64,000 nt of DNA from Roseobacter sp. (lineage in GTDB: Bacteria > Pseudomonadota > Alphaproteobacteria > Rhodobacterales > Rhodobacteraceae): positions 1-64,000 of the forward strand of contig JAGXHA010000011.1 in the NCBI GenBank assembly GCA_024636475.1, written 5' to 3'. This document shows, in pieces, positions 26,482-37,414 of this stretch. Every line of letters begins with the position of its first letter. Position 1 is the stretch's first letter. The notes under the pieces were generated by a model, which was given only the letters and a program-made list of their open reading frames with translations, was not told the origin of the DNA and made no database searches. The position numbers and the translations under genes were made by a program.

Positions 26482-27177
26482 ATGGAAGCAGAAACGCTGG
26501 CGGCGGCGAGCGAGATTGATTTCTCGCTTTTGGGTCTATTTTTTCGGGCAACGATTACAGTTAAATTGGTGATGATCAGTCTGATCATCGCGTCTTTCTG
26601 GTCTTGGTCGGTCATCGTTCAGAAAATCATTCAATACCGGAAGGCCAAAGCTGACGCGGATCGTTTTGATCAGGCGTTCTGGTCGGGTGAACCGCTGGAC
26701 GGGTTATACGATACGATTGGCCCTGATCCTGACGGGGCTGCGGAAAAGATATTTTCAGCAGGTATGACCGAATGGCGCCGTTCTCACCGCGAAGATGGCG
26801 GCCTGATCCCCGGTGCAACGGCACGGATTGACCGTTCAATGGATGTGGCCATCGCCAAGGAAGTTGAACGGCTCCAAAAGGGGTTGCCCGTTCTGGCGAC
26901 AACCGGATCAACGGCACCGTTTGTCGGTCTGTTCGGTACCGTCTTTGGCATCATGCACTCGTTCATCGAAATCGCATCCCAGCAAAACACCAGCCTCGTC
27001 GTTGTGGCACCCGGTATTGCTGAGGCGCTTTTGGCGACAGGCATCGGCCTTTTGGCCGCTATTCCAGCGGTAATCTTTTATAACAAGCTTAGCGCTGATG
27101 CGGACCGTATCCTTGGCAGCTACGAAGCATTTGCCGATGAATTCGCGACCATCCTTAGCCGTCAGCTGGACAGCTAA
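26482..27177 (+). CDS. tolQ: Tol-Pal system protein TolQ
   Basis: Inner-membrane proton-channel subunit of the Tol-Pal envelope machine (231 aa). Three membrane helices are seen: about 16-40, 140-165 (the TAPFVGLFGTVFGIMHSF segment) and 175-200 (VAPGIAEALLATGIGLLAAIPAVIFYNKL). The TolQ/ExbB/MotA signature GLFGTVxG and the PGIAEALxATGxGLxAAIPA stretch are intact. With TolR it energises TolA so that Pal is moved to the division site. It is followed four bases later by tolR. Confidence 0.96.
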   Translation: MEAETLAAASEIDFSLLGLFFRATITVKLVMISLIIASFWSWSVIVQKIIQYRKAKADADRFDQAFWSGEPLDGLYDTIGPDPDGAAEKIFSAGMTEWRRSHREDGGLIPGATARIDRSMDVAIAKEVERLQKGLPVLATTGSTAPFVGLFGTVFGIMHSFIEIASQQNTSLVVVAPGIAEALLATGIGLLAAIPAVIFYNKLSADADRILGSYEAFADEFATILSRQLDS

Positions 27178-27180
27178 ACG

Positions 27181-27660
27181 ATGGGCGCTGGTGTAACAAA
27201 GAAATCTGGTGGTGGCGGGCGTGGCCGGCGCAGAGGTCGCGCGCAGCCCATGGCCGAAATCAACATCACACCTTTCGTAGACGTGATGCTGGTGCTGTTG
27301 ATCATTTTCATGGTTGCCGCACCGTTGCTGACCGTCGGCGTCCCCGTCGAGCTGCCTAAAACAGCCGCAACTGCCCTGCCATCCGATCAGGAAGAACCGT
27401 TGACGATTACATTGCTGGCTGATGGATCTGTCCAGATCCAGAAGACAGCAACCCAACGAGACGATCTGATCCCGAAACTGCGCGCAATTGCGGCTGAACG
27501 TGCCAGTGACCGCGTGTTTTTGCGCGCTGATGGTGCTGTATCTTATGCCTTGGTGATGGAGGTTATGGGTGCCCTGAACGCGGGTGGTTTTTCCAACATC
27601 GGCCTGGTTACCGAAACGGGTGGTCCCAAGCTGGACGGCACAGGGCCGTCAGGCGGTTAA
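27181..27660 (+). CDS. tolR: Tol-Pal system protein TolR
   Basis: Single-span partner of TolQ (159 aa). A basic, Gly-rich cytoplasmic N-terminus (KKSGGGGRGRRRGRAQPMAE) precedes the membrane helix at about 33-55. That helix opens with INITPFVDVMLVLLIIFMV and contains the essential Asp in FVDVMLVLL. The periplasmic ExbD/TolR domain ends with the VMGALNAGGFSNIGLVTE segment. The N-terminus is longer and more basic than in E. coli TolR. Two bases separate it from tolA. Confidence 0.95.
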   Translation: MGAGVTKKSGGGGRGRRRGRAQPMAEINITPFVDVMLVLLIIFMVAAPLLTVGVPVELPKTAATALPSDQEEPLTITLLADGSVQIQKTATQRDDLIPKLRAIAAERASDRVFLRADGAVSYALVMEVMGALNAGGFSNIGLVTETGGPKLDGTGPSGG

Positions 27661-27662
27661 CC

Positions 27663-28817
27663 ATGCACACTGGGCATTACATTTCTGGCGCAGGGCATCT
27701 GGGGTTGATTGCCTTCATGTTATTCGGTCGCGTCTTCACGCCCGATCCCGAGCCCTTCGAGATGCAGGAAGTATCCGTGTTATCTGCTGCGGAGTTTGAT
27801 GCGCTCGTTGCGGCTTCGCAGTCGCCCCAACAGGCCAGTGAGGTCGAACAACCCGTAGCGCCGGCTCCGCCCACCCCAATCCCTGAGGTGGCCGCAACGC
27901 CAGACAGCGCGATCCAGCAACCGCCGCCGATCCAGTCCGAGACCCCTCCGCCTGATCCAACGCCGCAGGTCGCCGAGCAAACGCCACCGCCCGCGGCTGA
28001 CGTAAGCGACACCGCACCTGAATCGCCCGAGCCGCCTGCCGAAGTTGCCGTGCTGGTACCCGAGGTGGCACCGGTCGCTGTGCCGCGTCCCGTGGAACGC
28101 GTTGCCCCTGAAGCCGTCGCACAGCCTGATCCGGAAGCCCGCCCGGACGTGGTCGAACAACAAGCTACAACGCCCGATGCCCCCGCTGAAACTGTCGTGG
28201 AAGAAGCGCAAGTGGCGACTGCACCGGAAGAAGCCACAACCGAAATCGTGACCGAAGCGGCAGAGACACCCAAGGCTGCGCCCAATCAGTCTCCGCGCCC
28301 GCCTGCGCGCAGACCGACGCCGCCTGCGCCACAGGTTGCTGAACCCGTCGAGGTGCCGACACCTACGCCACCAACACCTACGCCCACACCGACGCAGCCT
28401 GCTGTTGATACCGACGCTGTGGCGGCGGCTTTGGCCGAAGCACTGGGGACGCCGGACACGCCTGCCGCAACGGCCCCCGCAGGGCCTACCGGGCCGCCCC
28501 TCACATCGGGCGAGAAGGAATCGCTGCGTCTTGCCGTGTCGGCGTGTTGGAATGTGGGATCATTGTCCTCTGAAGCGCTGCGCACCACAGTTGTGGTAAG
28601 CGTCGCCATGAACCAAGATGGCACACCGCAAACCAACACCATTACGATGACAAGCAGTTCTGGCGGGTCGCAAGCTGCTGCGGGGCAGGCGTTTGAAGCT
28701 GCAAGACGGGCGATAATCCGCTGTGGATCGCGCGGATATCAGCTACCTCTGGATAAATTTGGCCAATGGCAGAATATTGAGATGACATTTAATCCTGAAA
28801 GGATGCGCATCAAATGA
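27663..28817 (+). CDS. tolA: TolA-like protein with proline-rich central domain
   Basis: Energy-transducing link between TolQR and the outer membrane (384 aa). A single N-terminal membrane anchor lies at about 9-27. The middle part (about 45-275) is rich in Pro, Ala, Glu and Val, with runs such as [15 protein letters not shown], instead of the long Lys/Ala helix of E. coli TolA. The C-terminal domain (about 285-384) carries [10 protein letters not shown], a Cys pair with [11 protein letters not shown], and a TonB/TolA-like fold that should contact TolB and Pal. The name rests on operon position and the C-terminal segment. The stop overlaps the tolB start (ATGA). Confidence 0.88.
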   Translation: MHTGHYISGAGHLGLIAFMLFGRVFTPDPEPFEMQEVSVLSAAEFDALVAASQSPQQASEVEQPVAPAPPTPIPEVAATPDSAIQQPPPIQSETPPPDPTPQVAEQTPPPAADVSDTAPESPEPPAEVAVLVPEVAPVAVPRPVERVAPEAVAQPDPEARPDVVEQQATTPDAPAETVVEEAQVATAPEEATTEIVTEAAETPKAAPNQSPRPPARRPTPPAPQVAEPVEVPTPTPPTPTPTPTQPAVDTDAVAAALAEALGTPDTPAATAPAGPTGPPLTSGEKESLRLAVSACWNVGSLSSEALRTTVVVSVAMNQDGTPQTNTITMTSSSGGSQAAAGQAFEAARRAIIRCGSRGYQLPLDKFGQWQNIEMTFNPERMRIK

Positions 28818-30142
28818 TTTTACGAGTATTGAGCACATGTCTGGCGCTGCTCTGCGCCCTTGCTGTCACGGGCACCGCGCAGGCCCAGCAAGGCCCGTTG
28901 CGGATCGAGATTACCGAAGGCGTGATCGAGCCTTTGCCGTTCGCCGTTCCCAGCTTTCAACCCGAAAGCGGTGATGCGGGGCAATTGGCGGTCGATCTGG
29001 CCCGTGTCGTATCTGAAGATCTGGTTGGGTCCGGCTTGTTCCGCGAAATTCCGGCAAGCGCATTTATCTCGACGGTCAGCGATTTTAACGCACCCGTGCA
29101 ATATGCCGATTGGAAAGCGATCAACGCGCAGGCGCTGATCACGGGGGCGGTGAGTGTCTCGGGCAATTCGCTGAATGTTAAGTTCAGGCTGTACGATGTG
29201 TTTTCCGGTGCCGAACTGGGATCGGGACTGCAGTTTTCTGGCACAGTCGATGGCTGGCGGCGCATGGCGCACAAGGTTGCCGATGCCGTTTATTCCAGGA
29301 TTACAGGTGAGGGTGGATATTTCGACAGCCGCGTCGTTTACGTCTCCGAGACCGGACCGAAAGAAAACCGTCAAAAACGGTTGGCTGTAATGGATTATGA
29401 CGGGGCCAATGTGCGTTATCTGACAGACAGCTCTTCGATCGTACTTGCCCCGCGGTTTTCGCCCTCAGGCGACCGCATCCTGTACACCAGCTATGAAAGT
29501 GGCTTTCCGCGCATTTATGTCCTTGATATCGGATCGGTCCAGCGCCGCGTGTTGGAAAGCGCAGATGGCACGATGAGCTTTGCGCCACGGTTCTCGCCTT
29601 CGGGGAATACGGTCGTTTACTCTTTGACCCAAGGCGGCAATACGGACATCTACACGATGGATATCGGCACTGGCCAATCAACGCGCCTGACCAATACACC
29701 CGCGATTGAAACTGCGCCCAGCTATTCGCCAGACGGCAGCCGGATTGTGTTTGAAAGCGACCGCTCGGGCAGCCAGCAGCTTTACGTTATGTCCGCCTCC
29801 GGCGGCGAGGCACAGCGTATTTCCTTTGGGGAAGGTCGTTATGGCACGCCCGTCTGGTCGCCCCGTGGCGATCTGGTGGCGTTCACCAAGCAGAACAAGG
29901 GCCGCTTCCACATCGGTGTGATGCGGCTTGACGGGTCGGAAGAGCGTTTGCTGACCGCGTCGTTTCTGGATGAAGGCCCCACATGGGCACCCAATGGCCG
30001 CGTCATCATGTTCGCGCGCGAAACCCAAGGCGCGGGTGGGTCATCCTCGTTGTATTCGGTCGATATCTCCGGCCGAAACCTGAAACCGGTGCGCACACAG
30101 GAGGGCGGCTCAGACCCGTCCTGGTCGCCGCTCCAGAACTGA
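28814..30142 (+). CDS. tolB: Tol-Pal system periplasmic protein TolB
   Basis: Periplasmic beta-propeller protein (442 aa). The signal peptide is 1-24, ending TAQAQ. The N-terminal domain (about 28-165) begins with [20 protein letters not shown] and is followed by a six-bladed propeller with WD40-like PD40 repeats ([64 protein letters not shown] and others). TolB releases Pal from peptidoglycan when pulled by TolA. It is coupled to tolA by a four-base overlap and separated from pal by a hairpin. Confidence 0.96.
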   Translation: MILRVLSTCLALLCALAVTGTAQAQQGPLRIEITEGVIEPLPFAVPSFQPESGDAGQLAVDLARVVSEDLVGSGLFREIPASAFISTVSDFNAPVQYADWKAINAQALITGAVSVSGNSLNVKFRLYDVFSGAELGSGLQFSGTVDGWRRMAHKVADAVYSRITGEGGYFDSRVVYVSETGPKENRQKRLAVMDYDGANVRYLTDSSSIVLAPRFSPSGDRILYTSYESGFPRIYVLDIGSVQRRVLESADGTMSFAPRFSPSGNTVVYSLTQGGNTDIYTMDIGTGQSTRLTNTPAIETAPSYSPDGSRIVFESDRSGSQQLYVMSASGGEAQRISFGEGRYGTPVWSPRGDLVAFTKQNKGRFHIGVMRLDGSEERLLTASFLDEGPTWAPNGRVIMFARETQGAGGSSSLYSVDISGRNLKPVRTQEGGSDPSWSPLQN

Positions 30143-30149
30143 AAACTCA

Positions 30150-30181
30150 AGCGCCTTGGTGATTCCAAAAGCCAAGGCGCT
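30150..30181. other. Stem-loop between tolB and pal
   Basis: Ten-bp perfect stem (AGCGCCTTGG / CCAAGGCGCT) with a 12-base loop in the 91-base tolB-pal gap. No T-run follows, so it is more likely an mRNA-processing or stabilising hairpin than a terminator. It could set the higher level expected for Pal. Confidence 0.6.
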
Positions 30182-30233
30182 GTGGTACGACTAGCAAAAC
30201 AAGAATTCACGCCATCTTCATAAAGGCCCAGCC

Positions 30234-30755
30234 ATGAACCGCATTTTGACCAGCACTCTCTTGATCGCAGCCCTTGCCGTATCGGCCTGTACCAACCCCA
30301 ACCGCTTTGGTGCGGGCGGGGCGAATGGTGCGGGCAACACGGCCTCCTTGAATGGCGGGATCATTCCGGGCAGCGCCAATGATCCGGCATCGACCGCCTA
30401 TTTCCAACAGGCGATTGGCGACAGGGTATTGTTTGAGGTGGACCAATCGAACTTGACCCCCACAGGGCAGGCCACGCTGGACGGTCAGGCAAACTGGTTG
30501 AACCAGAATACCGACTATCAGGCCATCATCGAGGGCCACGCAGACGAGCAGGGTACCCGTGAATACAACGTGGCACTTGGCGCACGCAGGGCCAATGCTG
30601 CACGCGAATATCTGATCTCGCGCGGCATTTCGGGCAACCGTTTGCGCACCGTAAGCTACGGCAAGGAACGCCCGATTGAAGTTTGTTCGCAAGAGGCCTG
30701 CTATGCAAAGAACCGCCGCGCGGTGACTGTGCTTGCAGGCGGCTTGACGAGCTAA
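30234..30755 (+). CDS. pal: Peptidoglycan-associated lipoprotein Pal
   Basis: Outer-membrane lipoprotein (173 aa) that tethers the outer membrane to peptidoglycan. The lipobox LAVSAC ends at Cys19. After a Gly/Asn-rich linker, the OmpA-like domain (about 65-170) contains FEVDQSNLTPTGQATLDGQA, the EGHADEQGTREYNVALGARRA motif with the diaminopimelate-binding residues, and the C-terminal KNRRAVTV. The order tolB-pal-cpoB is conserved. Pal is expected to be recruited to the septum by TolQRAB. Confidence 0.96.
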   Translation: MNRILTSTLLIAALAVSACTNPNRFGAGGANGAGNTASLNGGIIPGSANDPASTAYFQQAIGDRVLFEVDQSNLTPTGQATLDGQANWLNQNTDYQAIIEGHADEQGTREYNVALGARRANAAREYLISRGISGNRLRTVSYGKERPIEVCSQEACYAKNRRAVTVLAGGLTS

Positions 30756-30790
30756 GGCAAAACAGAACGGTAACGGTTAGGATGATCAGT

Positions 30791-31609
30791 ATGCGGTTTG
30801 CAGTAATCATGATGCTTGGACTGGCCTTCGGGCCGGTTGCGGCACAGGCGCAAGACGCGCAAACTCTGGCGGATGTACGTCAAGAACTGACAGTGCTGAA
30901 TGTCGAGGTGCAAAAACTGCGCCGCGAATTGTCGACGACAGGCGCGGCCTCTATCAACGTGACGGGCGGTTCTGTGCTTGATCGCGTGAACGCGATGGAA
31001 AGCGAACTACAGCGTCTGACTTCCAAAACCGAAGAGCTGGAAAATCGCATCGGCCGTGTCGTTGCCGACGGCACCAACCGCATTGGTGACCTTGAATTCC
31101 GTCTGGTTGAACTTGAGGGGGGCGATGTAGGAAGCTTGGGCCAGGCCTCGACACTCGGTGGGGGGGATGCTCCGGCCACCAATGTGCCGGCACCCGCTCC
31201 GGCACCAACCAACACGGCCGAACTTGCCGTGGGCGAAGCAGACGATTTTGAGCGGGCGAAGGCGGCGCTCGCGACCGGTGACTTTCGCACCGCCGCAGAC
31301 CAGTTTGCGACCTTTAATCAGACCTATCCGGGGGGACCGTTAGGCCCCGAAGCTGACTTGCGGCGCGGTGATGCGCTGACCGGTTTGGGCGACATTCGCG
31401 AAGCTGCGCGTGCATATCTTGCAAGCTTCAGCGCTGATCCTGAAGGCCCAACGGCCCCCGAAGCACTGTACCAACTGGGCAAATCACTTGGCGCGCTTCA
31501 GCAGTACCAAGAGGCCTGTGTGACATTGGGAGAGGTTGCAACACGCTTTCCGATCAGCCCGTTTGTGCCTCAAGCCGCGACCGAGCGTGCGGCTTTGAAC
31601 TGCCAGTGA
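30791..31609 (+). CDS. cpoB: Tol-Pal associated periplasmic protein CpoB/YbgF
   Basis: Periplasmic coordinator of outer-membrane constriction and peptidoglycan synthesis (272 aa). The signal peptide is about 1-21, ending AQAQ. A coiled coil (about 25-110, with LNVEVQKLRREL and ESELQRLTSKTEELENRI) mediates trimerisation. A flexible Pro/Ala linker (about 125-145) leads to C-terminal TPR repeats (about 155-270). I chose the ATG preceded by AGGA; another ATG three codons upstream is possible. It lies 35 bases after pal and four bases before tilS. Confidence 0.92.
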   Translation: MRFAVIMMLGLAFGPVAAQAQDAQTLADVRQELTVLNVEVQKLRRELSTTGAASINVTGGSVLDRVNAMESELQRLTSKTEELENRIGRVVADGTNRIGDLEFRLVELEGGDVGSLGQASTLGGGDAPATNVPAPAPAPTNTAELAVGEADDFERAKAALATGDFRTAADQFATFNQTYPGGPLGPEADLRRGDALTGLGDIREAARAYLASFSADPEGPTAPEALYQLGKSLGALQQYQEACVTLGEVATRFPISPFVPQAATERAALNCQ

Positions 31610-31613
31610 ACCG

Positions 31614-32873
31614 ATGACAGCTGATCTGGCGCGGCTGGTTGCCGGCCAGTTTTTGCCCGATCCTCCCTCTAGCCTTGGAATTGCCGTCTCGGGCGGCAGC
31701 GATTCAATGGCGTTGCTGCATCTGCTTGTCGAATTTGCAAAGGTCCATGGTATCACGCTGCATGCTGCAACCGTAGATCATGGTCTGCGCCCCGAGGCGG
31801 GTGCCGAGGCAGCGATGGTTGCCCGCACTTGCAGAGGGCTTGGGATCGGTCATCACGTTCTCGAGTGGCAGGGTCGGGACCACAAGGGCAACCTGCAAGA
31901 TGAGGCCCGCAAAGCGCGCTACGGTTTGCTTGCGCAGTGGGCAAACGATGTGGGCGTCAAGGCAGTGGCGCTAGGCCATACCGCAGACGATGTTGCCGAA
32001 ACTTTCTTGATGCGTGTCAGTCGCCGCGCGGGCGTCGATGGCCTTGCCGCGATGCCTGCAAAATTTGAGCGCGATGGCATATCGTGGGTCAGGCCGTTGC
32101 TGCGGGCGCACAGATCGGATCTTCAAACCTATCTGAGGGCGGAAAACATCAATTGGGTCGATGATCCCAGCAATGACGACGACCGCTTTGAACGTGTCCG
32201 AATGCGAAAAGCGTTGGCGATTCTGTCCGGGCTTGGTGTCGATGCCGACGCGATCAGCGATGTGGCGCTTAATCTGACGGATGCAAAAGATGCGCTGAAC
32301 CATCAAATGGTTCACCTTGCCCGTGATATTATAACGCTCAGGCTTGGGACGGTCGCGATCGACGAGGCCGGTTTGGCAGACCAACCCGACGAGATGCGCC
32401 GCCGTTTGATCGTGCATGCGTTGAAATGGGTGAACGGCGCTTATTATGGACCGCGCAGCACTGCCGTTGCCGAAGTGTTTGCGGCTTTGGCGCAGGGATC
32501 GGCCGCGACCCTTGCTGGCTGCGAGTTGCGGCGTAAGGCTGGAAAAATATTTATTTTCAGAGAGTTAAACGCAGTTTCCGGCTTGGAAACGCCAGTTTGC
32601 GACCGTTGGGACGACCGCTGGCGTTTTATCCCGCCGACCAAAGATAACGGGGACGTGCGCGATCTGACACTACGCGCTTTGGGGCCGGTGGGTTTGAAAT
32701 ACTGCAAGGATTGGCGCGATCTTGGCATCCCCCGGGGCGCTGCCTTGTCGTTGCCAGCGGTCTGGCAGGGTACGCAGTTGATTGCGGCCCCCCTTGCTGG
32801 TTGGCCCCAAAACTGGCAAGCAGTGCTCGAACGTGGTGAAAATACCTTTTTTGCCGCACATATAACGCATTGA
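31614..32873 (+). CDS. tilS: tRNA(Ile)-lysidine synthase TilS
   Basis: Converts the wobble cytidine of the CAU-anticodon isoleucine tRNA to lysidine, using ATP and lysine (419 aa). The N-terminal PP-loop ATPase domain shows VSGGSDSMALLHLL (Ser26-Ser31 is the PP loop). DHGLRPEA and LGHTADDVAETFLMRVSRRAG are the other family signatures. The C-terminal part is shorter and less conserved than in E. coli TilS, as usual for alphaproteobacteria. Gene order tilS-ftsH is widespread in bacteria, here behind the tol-pal operon. Confidence 0.94.
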   Translation: MTADLARLVAGQFLPDPPSSLGIAVSGGSDSMALLHLLVEFAKVHGITLHAATVDHGLRPEAGAEAAMVARTCRGLGIGHHVLEWQGRDHKGNLQDEARKARYGLLAQWANDVGVKAVALGHTADDVAETFLMRVSRRAGVDGLAAMPAKFERDGISWVRPLLRAHRSDLQTYLRAENINWVDDPSNDDDRFERVRMRKALAILSGLGVDADAISDVALNLTDAKDALNHQMVHLARDIITLRLGTVAIDEAGLADQPDEMRRRLIVHALKWVNGAYYGPRSTAVAEVFAALAQGSAATLAGCELRRKAGKIFIFRELNAVSGLETPVCDRWDDRWRFIPPTKDNGDVRDLTLRALGPVGLKYCKDWRDLGIPRGAALSLPAVWQGTQLIAAPLAGWPQNWQAVLERGENTFFAAHITH

Positions 32874-32951
32874 ACAAACGCCCGGCGTCTCTATCTTAAA
32901 GGCAACGGGCGCGTCGTCTTGATGCTGTCCCCCGGATTTAGGAGAGTTTCC

Positions 32952-34868
32952 TTGGGTAATATGCGTAATCTCGCCTTTTGGGTCGTTTTGATGTTGCTGG
33001 TATTGGCGTTGTTCAATCTGTTCAGCGGATCAAGCACAGGCCTGCAAAGCCGCGAAATCAGCTATTCCGAATTTGTCACCGCAGTTGAATCAGGCGATGT
33101 CCGCAATGTTACGCTGGATGGTGAGCAGGTTCGCTTCCGCCGTGCTGACGGCAGTGACTACGTCACGATCATGCCAATGGACGCAGAGGTCACATCGCTT
33201 TTGATGGCCAATGACGTACCGGTTCGTGCCGAACCGCAGCAACAGTCTGGCTTCCAGACGTTTCTGATGTCGCTCCTGCCAATCCTTCTGCTGATCGGTG
33301 TATGGATCTACTTTATGAACCGCATGCAAGGCGGGGGCAAAGGTGGTGCGATGGGCTTTGGCAAATCAAAAGCCAAGATGCTGACTGAAAAGCATGGGCG
33401 CGTGACCTTTGACGACGTTGCAGGCATCGACGAGGCCAAAGAAGAGCTGGAAGAGATTGTTGAATTCTTGCGTAATCCGCAGAAATTCAGCCGGCTGGGC
33501 GGTAAGATCCCGAAAGGCGCGCTGCTTGAGGGCCCTCCCGGTACCGGTAAAACATTGCTGGCGCGCGCCATTGCTGGCGAAGCGGGCGTGCCATTCTTCA
33601 CCATCTCTGGTTCCGACTTCGTTGAGATGTTTGTTGGTGTTGGTGCATCCCGCGTCCGCGACATGTTCGAGCAGGCCAAGAAGAATGCACCGTGTATCGT
33701 GTTCATTGACGAAATTGACGCTGTGGGCCGTTCGCGCGGTGCCGGCTATGGCGGCGGCAATGACGAGCGTGAACAGACATTGAACCAGTTGCTGGTTGAG
33801 ATGGACGGCTTTGAGGCGAACGAGGGTGTGATCATCATCGCGGCCACCAACCGCAAAGACGTCCTTGACCCTGCTTTGCTGCGTCCGGGCCGGTTTGACC
33901 GTCAAGTCACGGTCGGCAATCCCGACATCAAAGGCCGCGAGAAGATCCTTGGCGTGCATGCGCGCAAGACACCGCTTGGCCCCGACGTTGATCTGCGGAT
34001 CATCGCACGCGGGACACCCGGTTTCTCGGGGGCCGATCTGGCCAATCTCGTGAACGAGGCGGCTTTGACTGCCGCCCGACTGGGTCGTCGTTTCGTGGCG
34101 ATGATGGATTTCGAATCCGCAAAGGACAAGATCATGATGGGCGCAGAGCGTCGGTCGATGGTGTTGACGCAGGATCAGAAGGAAAAGACTGCTTACCACG
34201 AGGCTGGCCATGCCATCGTTGGCATGAAGCTCGACAAGTGCGATCCGGTTTACAAAGCCACGATCATTCCACGCGGCGGTGCTTTGGGTATGGTGATGAG
34301 CTTGCCTGAAATGGACAAGTTGCAGATGTTTAAGGACGAAGCCGAACAGAAGATCGCCATGACCATGGCGGGCAAAGCGGCTGAAATCTTCAAATATGGT
34401 GCAGAAAGCGTGTCATCCGGCCCGATGGGCGACATCATGCAGGCCAGCCAGTTGGCGCGCGGCATGGTGATGCGGATGGGGATGTCGGACAAGGTCGGCA
34501 ACATCGACTATTCCGAGGCGGCTGCTGGCTATCAGGCCAACGGCGGGGCAGGCGGCTTTAGCGTCTCTGCCGCGACCAAGGAACTGATCGAATCAGAAGT
34601 GAAAAGCATAATTGACATCGGCTACGACCGTGCGTTCAAGCTGATCTCCGAGAATGAGGTCGAATTCGAACGTCTGGCTCAAGGCTTGCTGGAATATGAA
34701 ACCCTTACCGGTGAAGAAATCCAGCGCATTATGGATGGCAAGCCGCCACAAGATCCGGACGGCGAAGACAACAGTGGTATGGACAAGCCAAGCATTACGG
34801 CGATCCCGAAAGCCAAGGGCAAGAAATCGCCCCCCTCTGGTGGGCTTGAGCCTGAACCTTCCGTCTGA
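32952..34868 (+). CDS. ftsH: ATP-dependent zinc metalloprotease FtsH
   Basis: Membrane-bound AAA+ protease (638 aa) for quality control of membrane proteins and regulators. Membrane helices lie at about 6-24 and 104-122, flanking a periplasmic domain. AAA motifs are GPPGTGKT, the Walker [11 protein letters not shown] and the second region of homology [20 protein letters not shown]. The zinc site is HEAGH, with the third ligand Asp further downstream. The start is taken as TTG behind GGAG because it gives the family's usual MGNxRNLAFW opening; an ATG follows three codons later, and an upstream extension is possible but unlike the family. Confidence 0.95.
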   Translation: MGNMRNLAFWVVLMLLVLALFNLFSGSSTGLQSREISYSEFVTAVESGDVRNVTLDGEQVRFRRADGSDYVTIMPMDAEVTSLLMANDVPVRAEPQQQSGFQTFLMSLLPILLLIGVWIYFMNRMQGGGKGGAMGFGKSKAKMLTEKHGRVTFDDVAGIDEAKEELEEIVEFLRNPQKFSRLGGKIPKGALLEGPPGTGKTLLARAIAGEAGVPFFTISGSDFVEMFVGVGASRVRDMFEQAKKNAPCIVFIDEIDAVGRSRGAGYGGGNDEREQTLNQLLVEMDGFEANEGVIIIAATNRKDVLDPALLRPGRFDRQVTVGNPDIKGREKILGVHARKTPLGPDVDLRIIARGTPGFSGADLANLVNEAALTAARLGRRFVAMMDFESAKDKIMMGAERRSMVLTQDQKEKTAYHEAGHAIVGMKLDKCDPVYKATIIPRGGALGMVMSLPEMDKLQMFKDEAEQKIAMTMAGKAAEIFKYGAESVSSGPMGDIMQASQLARGMVMRMGMSDKVGNIDYSEAAAGYQANGGAGGFSVSAATKELIESEVKSIIDIGYDRAFKLISENEVEFERLAQGLLEYETLTGEEIQRIMDGKPPQDPDGEDNSGMDKPSITAIPKAKGKKSPPSGGLEPEPSV

Positions 34869-34901
34869 TCCGCTTTGCTGATCAAGCGATTGAAACATCT
34901 G

Positions 34902-34935
34902 GAAAGGCCCTGCATGCGCGGGGCCTTTTCTTTTA
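34902..34935 (+). terminator. Terminator after ftsH
   Basis: GAAAGGCCC, a ten-base loop and GGGCCTTTTC followed by TTTT form a typical intrinsic terminator 34 bases after the ftsH stop. It closes the long tol-pal-tilS-ftsH gene string. Confidence 0.85.
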
Positions 34936-34983
34936 TGCTGCTTTGCGCAGATTAGGCACATCGTCTTTACAAGGATCACAAAG

Positions 34984-35565
34984 ATGCCTGCGTTAAAACC
35001 GACCCCCTTTGTTGCATCGATCACATGGCTGGGTGTTGTGCCCAAACTGGCCAAAGGGATCAGAGCTGAAGCCCGTGAAGAACTGTTCGCCAGCTATGCA
35101 GGATTCGAGGAAGACGTGCACGCAGGCGTGACGCGCCCGTCATGCGTTCGCATGACTGCAACCTACCCAAAGGGAACCGAAATCAGGAATGTGCGGCAGC
35201 TTTCGATCCTGTCAGCCGAGGAAATGACCTTGATCGCTGCTGACATGGGGCTGAATGCACTAGACCCCATTCATTTGGGTGTCTCCATCGTGATCAAGGG
35301 CATCCCTGATTTCACCCATATTCCGCCCAATTCCCGATTGCAGGCGGACTCTGGCGCGACCATAACCATCGACATGGAAAACCGCCCCTGCGTTCTGCCC
35401 GCCCGCGAGATAGAGCAAGACAGCCCCGGTCACGGACCCAAGTTCAAGCCTGCTGCCAAAGACCGCCGCGGGGTAACGGCCTGGATTGAACGCGAAGGTG
35501 TGCTGAAACTGGGAGATGAACTGCGCCTCTTTATCCCTGATCAACCAGCTTGGCAGCACGGCTGA
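34984..35565 (+). CDS. MOSC domain-containing protein
   Basis: Soluble protein (193 aa) resembling stand-alone MOSC domains (molybdenum cofactor sulfurase C-terminal type). Features are EDVHAGVTRPSCVRM near 48-62, RNVRQLSILSAEEM near 75-88 and the DPIHLGVSIVIKGI segment, with the single Cys in RPCVLPAREIEQ as the likely reactive residue. Relatives handle activated sulfur or reduce N-hydroxylated compounds with molybdenum cofactor, but the substrate of short forms is generally unknown. AAGGA precedes the start. It stands alone between ftsH and fhs. Confidence 0.78.
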   Translation: MPALKPTPFVASITWLGVVPKLAKGIRAEAREELFASYAGFEEDVHAGVTRPSCVRMTATYPKGTEIRNVRQLSILSAEEMTLIAADMGLNALDPIHLGVSIVIKGIPDFTHIPPNSRLQADSGATITIDMENRPCVLPAREIEQDSPGHGPKFKPAAKDRRGVTAWIEREGVLKLGDELRLFIPDQPAWQHG

Positions 35566-35729
35566 TCAGCACCGTCCCGGTCTGAATCGGTCAAAAGATT
35601 TCCAAAACGAAAGTCTAGTTTGCATGGTCGCCGCAACAAGCGGTGGATATGTCGGAAACGCGCCCTCGGGATAAGGCATAGAGCGCGTATGCAATGCAAA
35701 GCACAAGCACCGCGACAGGGGATCACACC

Positions 35730-37406
35730 ATGGCTTTCAAGACCGACATTCAAATTGCACGCGAAGCATCCAAGCGACCTATTCAGGAAATCGGTCTCAA
35801 GCTGGGCATCGGCAGCGACGATCTGCTGCCCTACGGCCACGACAAGGCCAAGGTCAGCCAATCCTTCATCAACTCGGTGCAGGACCGTCAAGATGGCAAG
35901 CTGATCCTCGTAACAGCGATCAATCCGACGCCTGCAGGCGAAGGCAAGACGACCACAACAGTTGGTCTAGGCGATGGTCTGAACCGCATCGGCAAGAAAG
36001 CTGCCGTATGCATCCGCGAAGCCTCCTTGGGGCCGAACTTTGGTATGAAGGGCGGGGCTGCTGGCGGTGGTTATGCCCAGGTCGTGCCGATGGAAGAAAT
36101 GAACCTGCACTTCACAGGTGACTTTCACGCGATCACCTCCGCGCACAACCTGCTGAGCGCGATGATCGACAACCACATCTATTGGGGCAATGAGTTGGAC
36201 ATCGACCTGCGTCGCGTTGTGTGGCGCCGTGTTGTCGACATGAACGACCGGGCCTTGCGCCAGATTACGGCGTCACTTGGTGGTGTTTCAAACGGTTTCC
36301 CTCGCGAATCCGGATTTGACATCACCGTAGCGTCCGAGGTCATGGCGATCTTGTGCCTGGCCCGCGATCTGGGCGATCTGCAAAAGCGTCTTGGTGACAT
36401 GATCGTGGCCTACACCCGCGAGCGTAAACCGATCTATGCCCGCGATATCAAAGCCGATGGTGCGATGACCGTACTGTTGAAAGATGCGATGCAGCCGAAC
36501 CTTGTGCAAACGCTTGAGAATAACCCTGCCTTTGTTCATGGTGGCCCCTTTGCCAATATCGCCCATGGCTGTAACTCGGTCATTGCGACCACGACAGCGT
36601 TGAAGCTGGCGGATTATGTCGTGACCGAAGCAGGCTTTGGCGCTGACTTGGGTGCCGAGAAGTTCCTGAACATCAAGTGCCGCAAGGCCGGGCTTGCCCC
36701 GTCTTGTGTGGTGGTCGTGGCCACGGTGCGCGCGATGAAGATGAATGGCGGTGTCGCCAAGGCCGATCTGGGTACAGAGAATGTCGAGGCGGTACAGGCG
36801 GGCTGTCCGAACCTTGGGCGCCATATCGAAAACCTCAAGTCCTTTGGCGTGCCGGTGGTCGTCGCGATCAACCATTTCGTGACCGACACTGATGCAGAAG
36901 TGCAGGCGGTCAAGGACTATGTGGCGAGCCAAGGGTCTGAAGCGGTCTTGTCGCGCCACTGGGAACTGGGCAGTGAAGGGTCGGCTGATCTGGCGACCAA
37001 AGTGGTCGAGATCATCGAGAAAGGCGAGGCGAATTTTGCCCCGATTTACCCTGACGAGATGAGCCTTGCCGATAAGATCAACACCATCGCAACCAAGATT
37101 TACCGCGCAGATGCGGCAGTGATGGATCAGAAGATCCTGAACCAGTTGAAGGATTGGGAAGATCAGGGCTATGGCAACTTGCCGGTCTGCATGGCCAAAA
37201 CACAGTACAGTTTTACCACAGACCCCGAACACCGCGGTGCGCCAACAGGGTTTAACATCCCTGTGCGCGAAGTGCGGTTGTCGGCTGGGGCTGGTTTTGT
37301 TGTCGCGATCTGCGGCGAGATCATGACCATGCCGGGCTTGCCGCGTGTGCCTTCTGCGGAAAATATTCGTCTCAATGCAGATGGTGATGTTGAAGGTTTG
37401 TTCTAA
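35730..37406 (+). CDS. fhs: Formate-tetrahydrofolate ligase
   Basis: ATP-dependent synthesis of 10-formyl-tetrahydrofolate from formate (558 aa, normal length). The P-loop [15 protein letters not shown] is near residue 65. [21 protein letters not shown] and the [17 protein letters not shown] stretch are family signatures, and [16 protein letters not shown] is also typical. With folD downstream it connects formate to 5,10-methylene-THF; marine Rhodobacteraceae use this route for C1 units from methylated compounds. The start behind CAGGGGATCACACC was preferred over an in-frame ATG 12 codons upstream. Confidence 0.96.
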   Translation: MAFKTDIQIAREASKRPIQEIGLKLGIGSDDLLPYGHDKAKVSQSFINSVQDRQDGKLILVTAINPTPAGEGKTTTTVGLGDGLNRIGKKAAVCIREASLGPNFGMKGGAAGGGYAQVVPMEEMNLHFTGDFHAITSAHNLLSAMIDNHIYWGNELDIDLRRVVWRRVVDMNDRALRQITASLGGVSNGFPRESGFDITVASEVMAILCLARDLGDLQKRLGDMIVAYTRERKPIYARDIKADGAMTVLLKDAMQPNLVQTLENNPAFVHGGPFANIAHGCNSVIATTTALKLADYVVTEAGFGADLGAEKFLNIKCRKAGLAPSCVVVVATVRAMKMNGGVAKADLGTENVEAVQAGCPNLGRHIENLKSFGVPVVVAINHFVTDTDAEVQAVKDYVASQGSEAVLSRHWELGSEGSADLATKVVEIIEKGEANFAPIYPDEMSLADKINTIATKIYRADAAVMDQKILNQLKDWEDQGYGNLPVCMAKTQYSFTTDPEHRGAPTGFNIPVREVRLSAGAGFVVAICGEIMTMPGLPRVPSAENIRLNADGDVEGLF

Positions 37407-37414
37407 GGGCGTAT

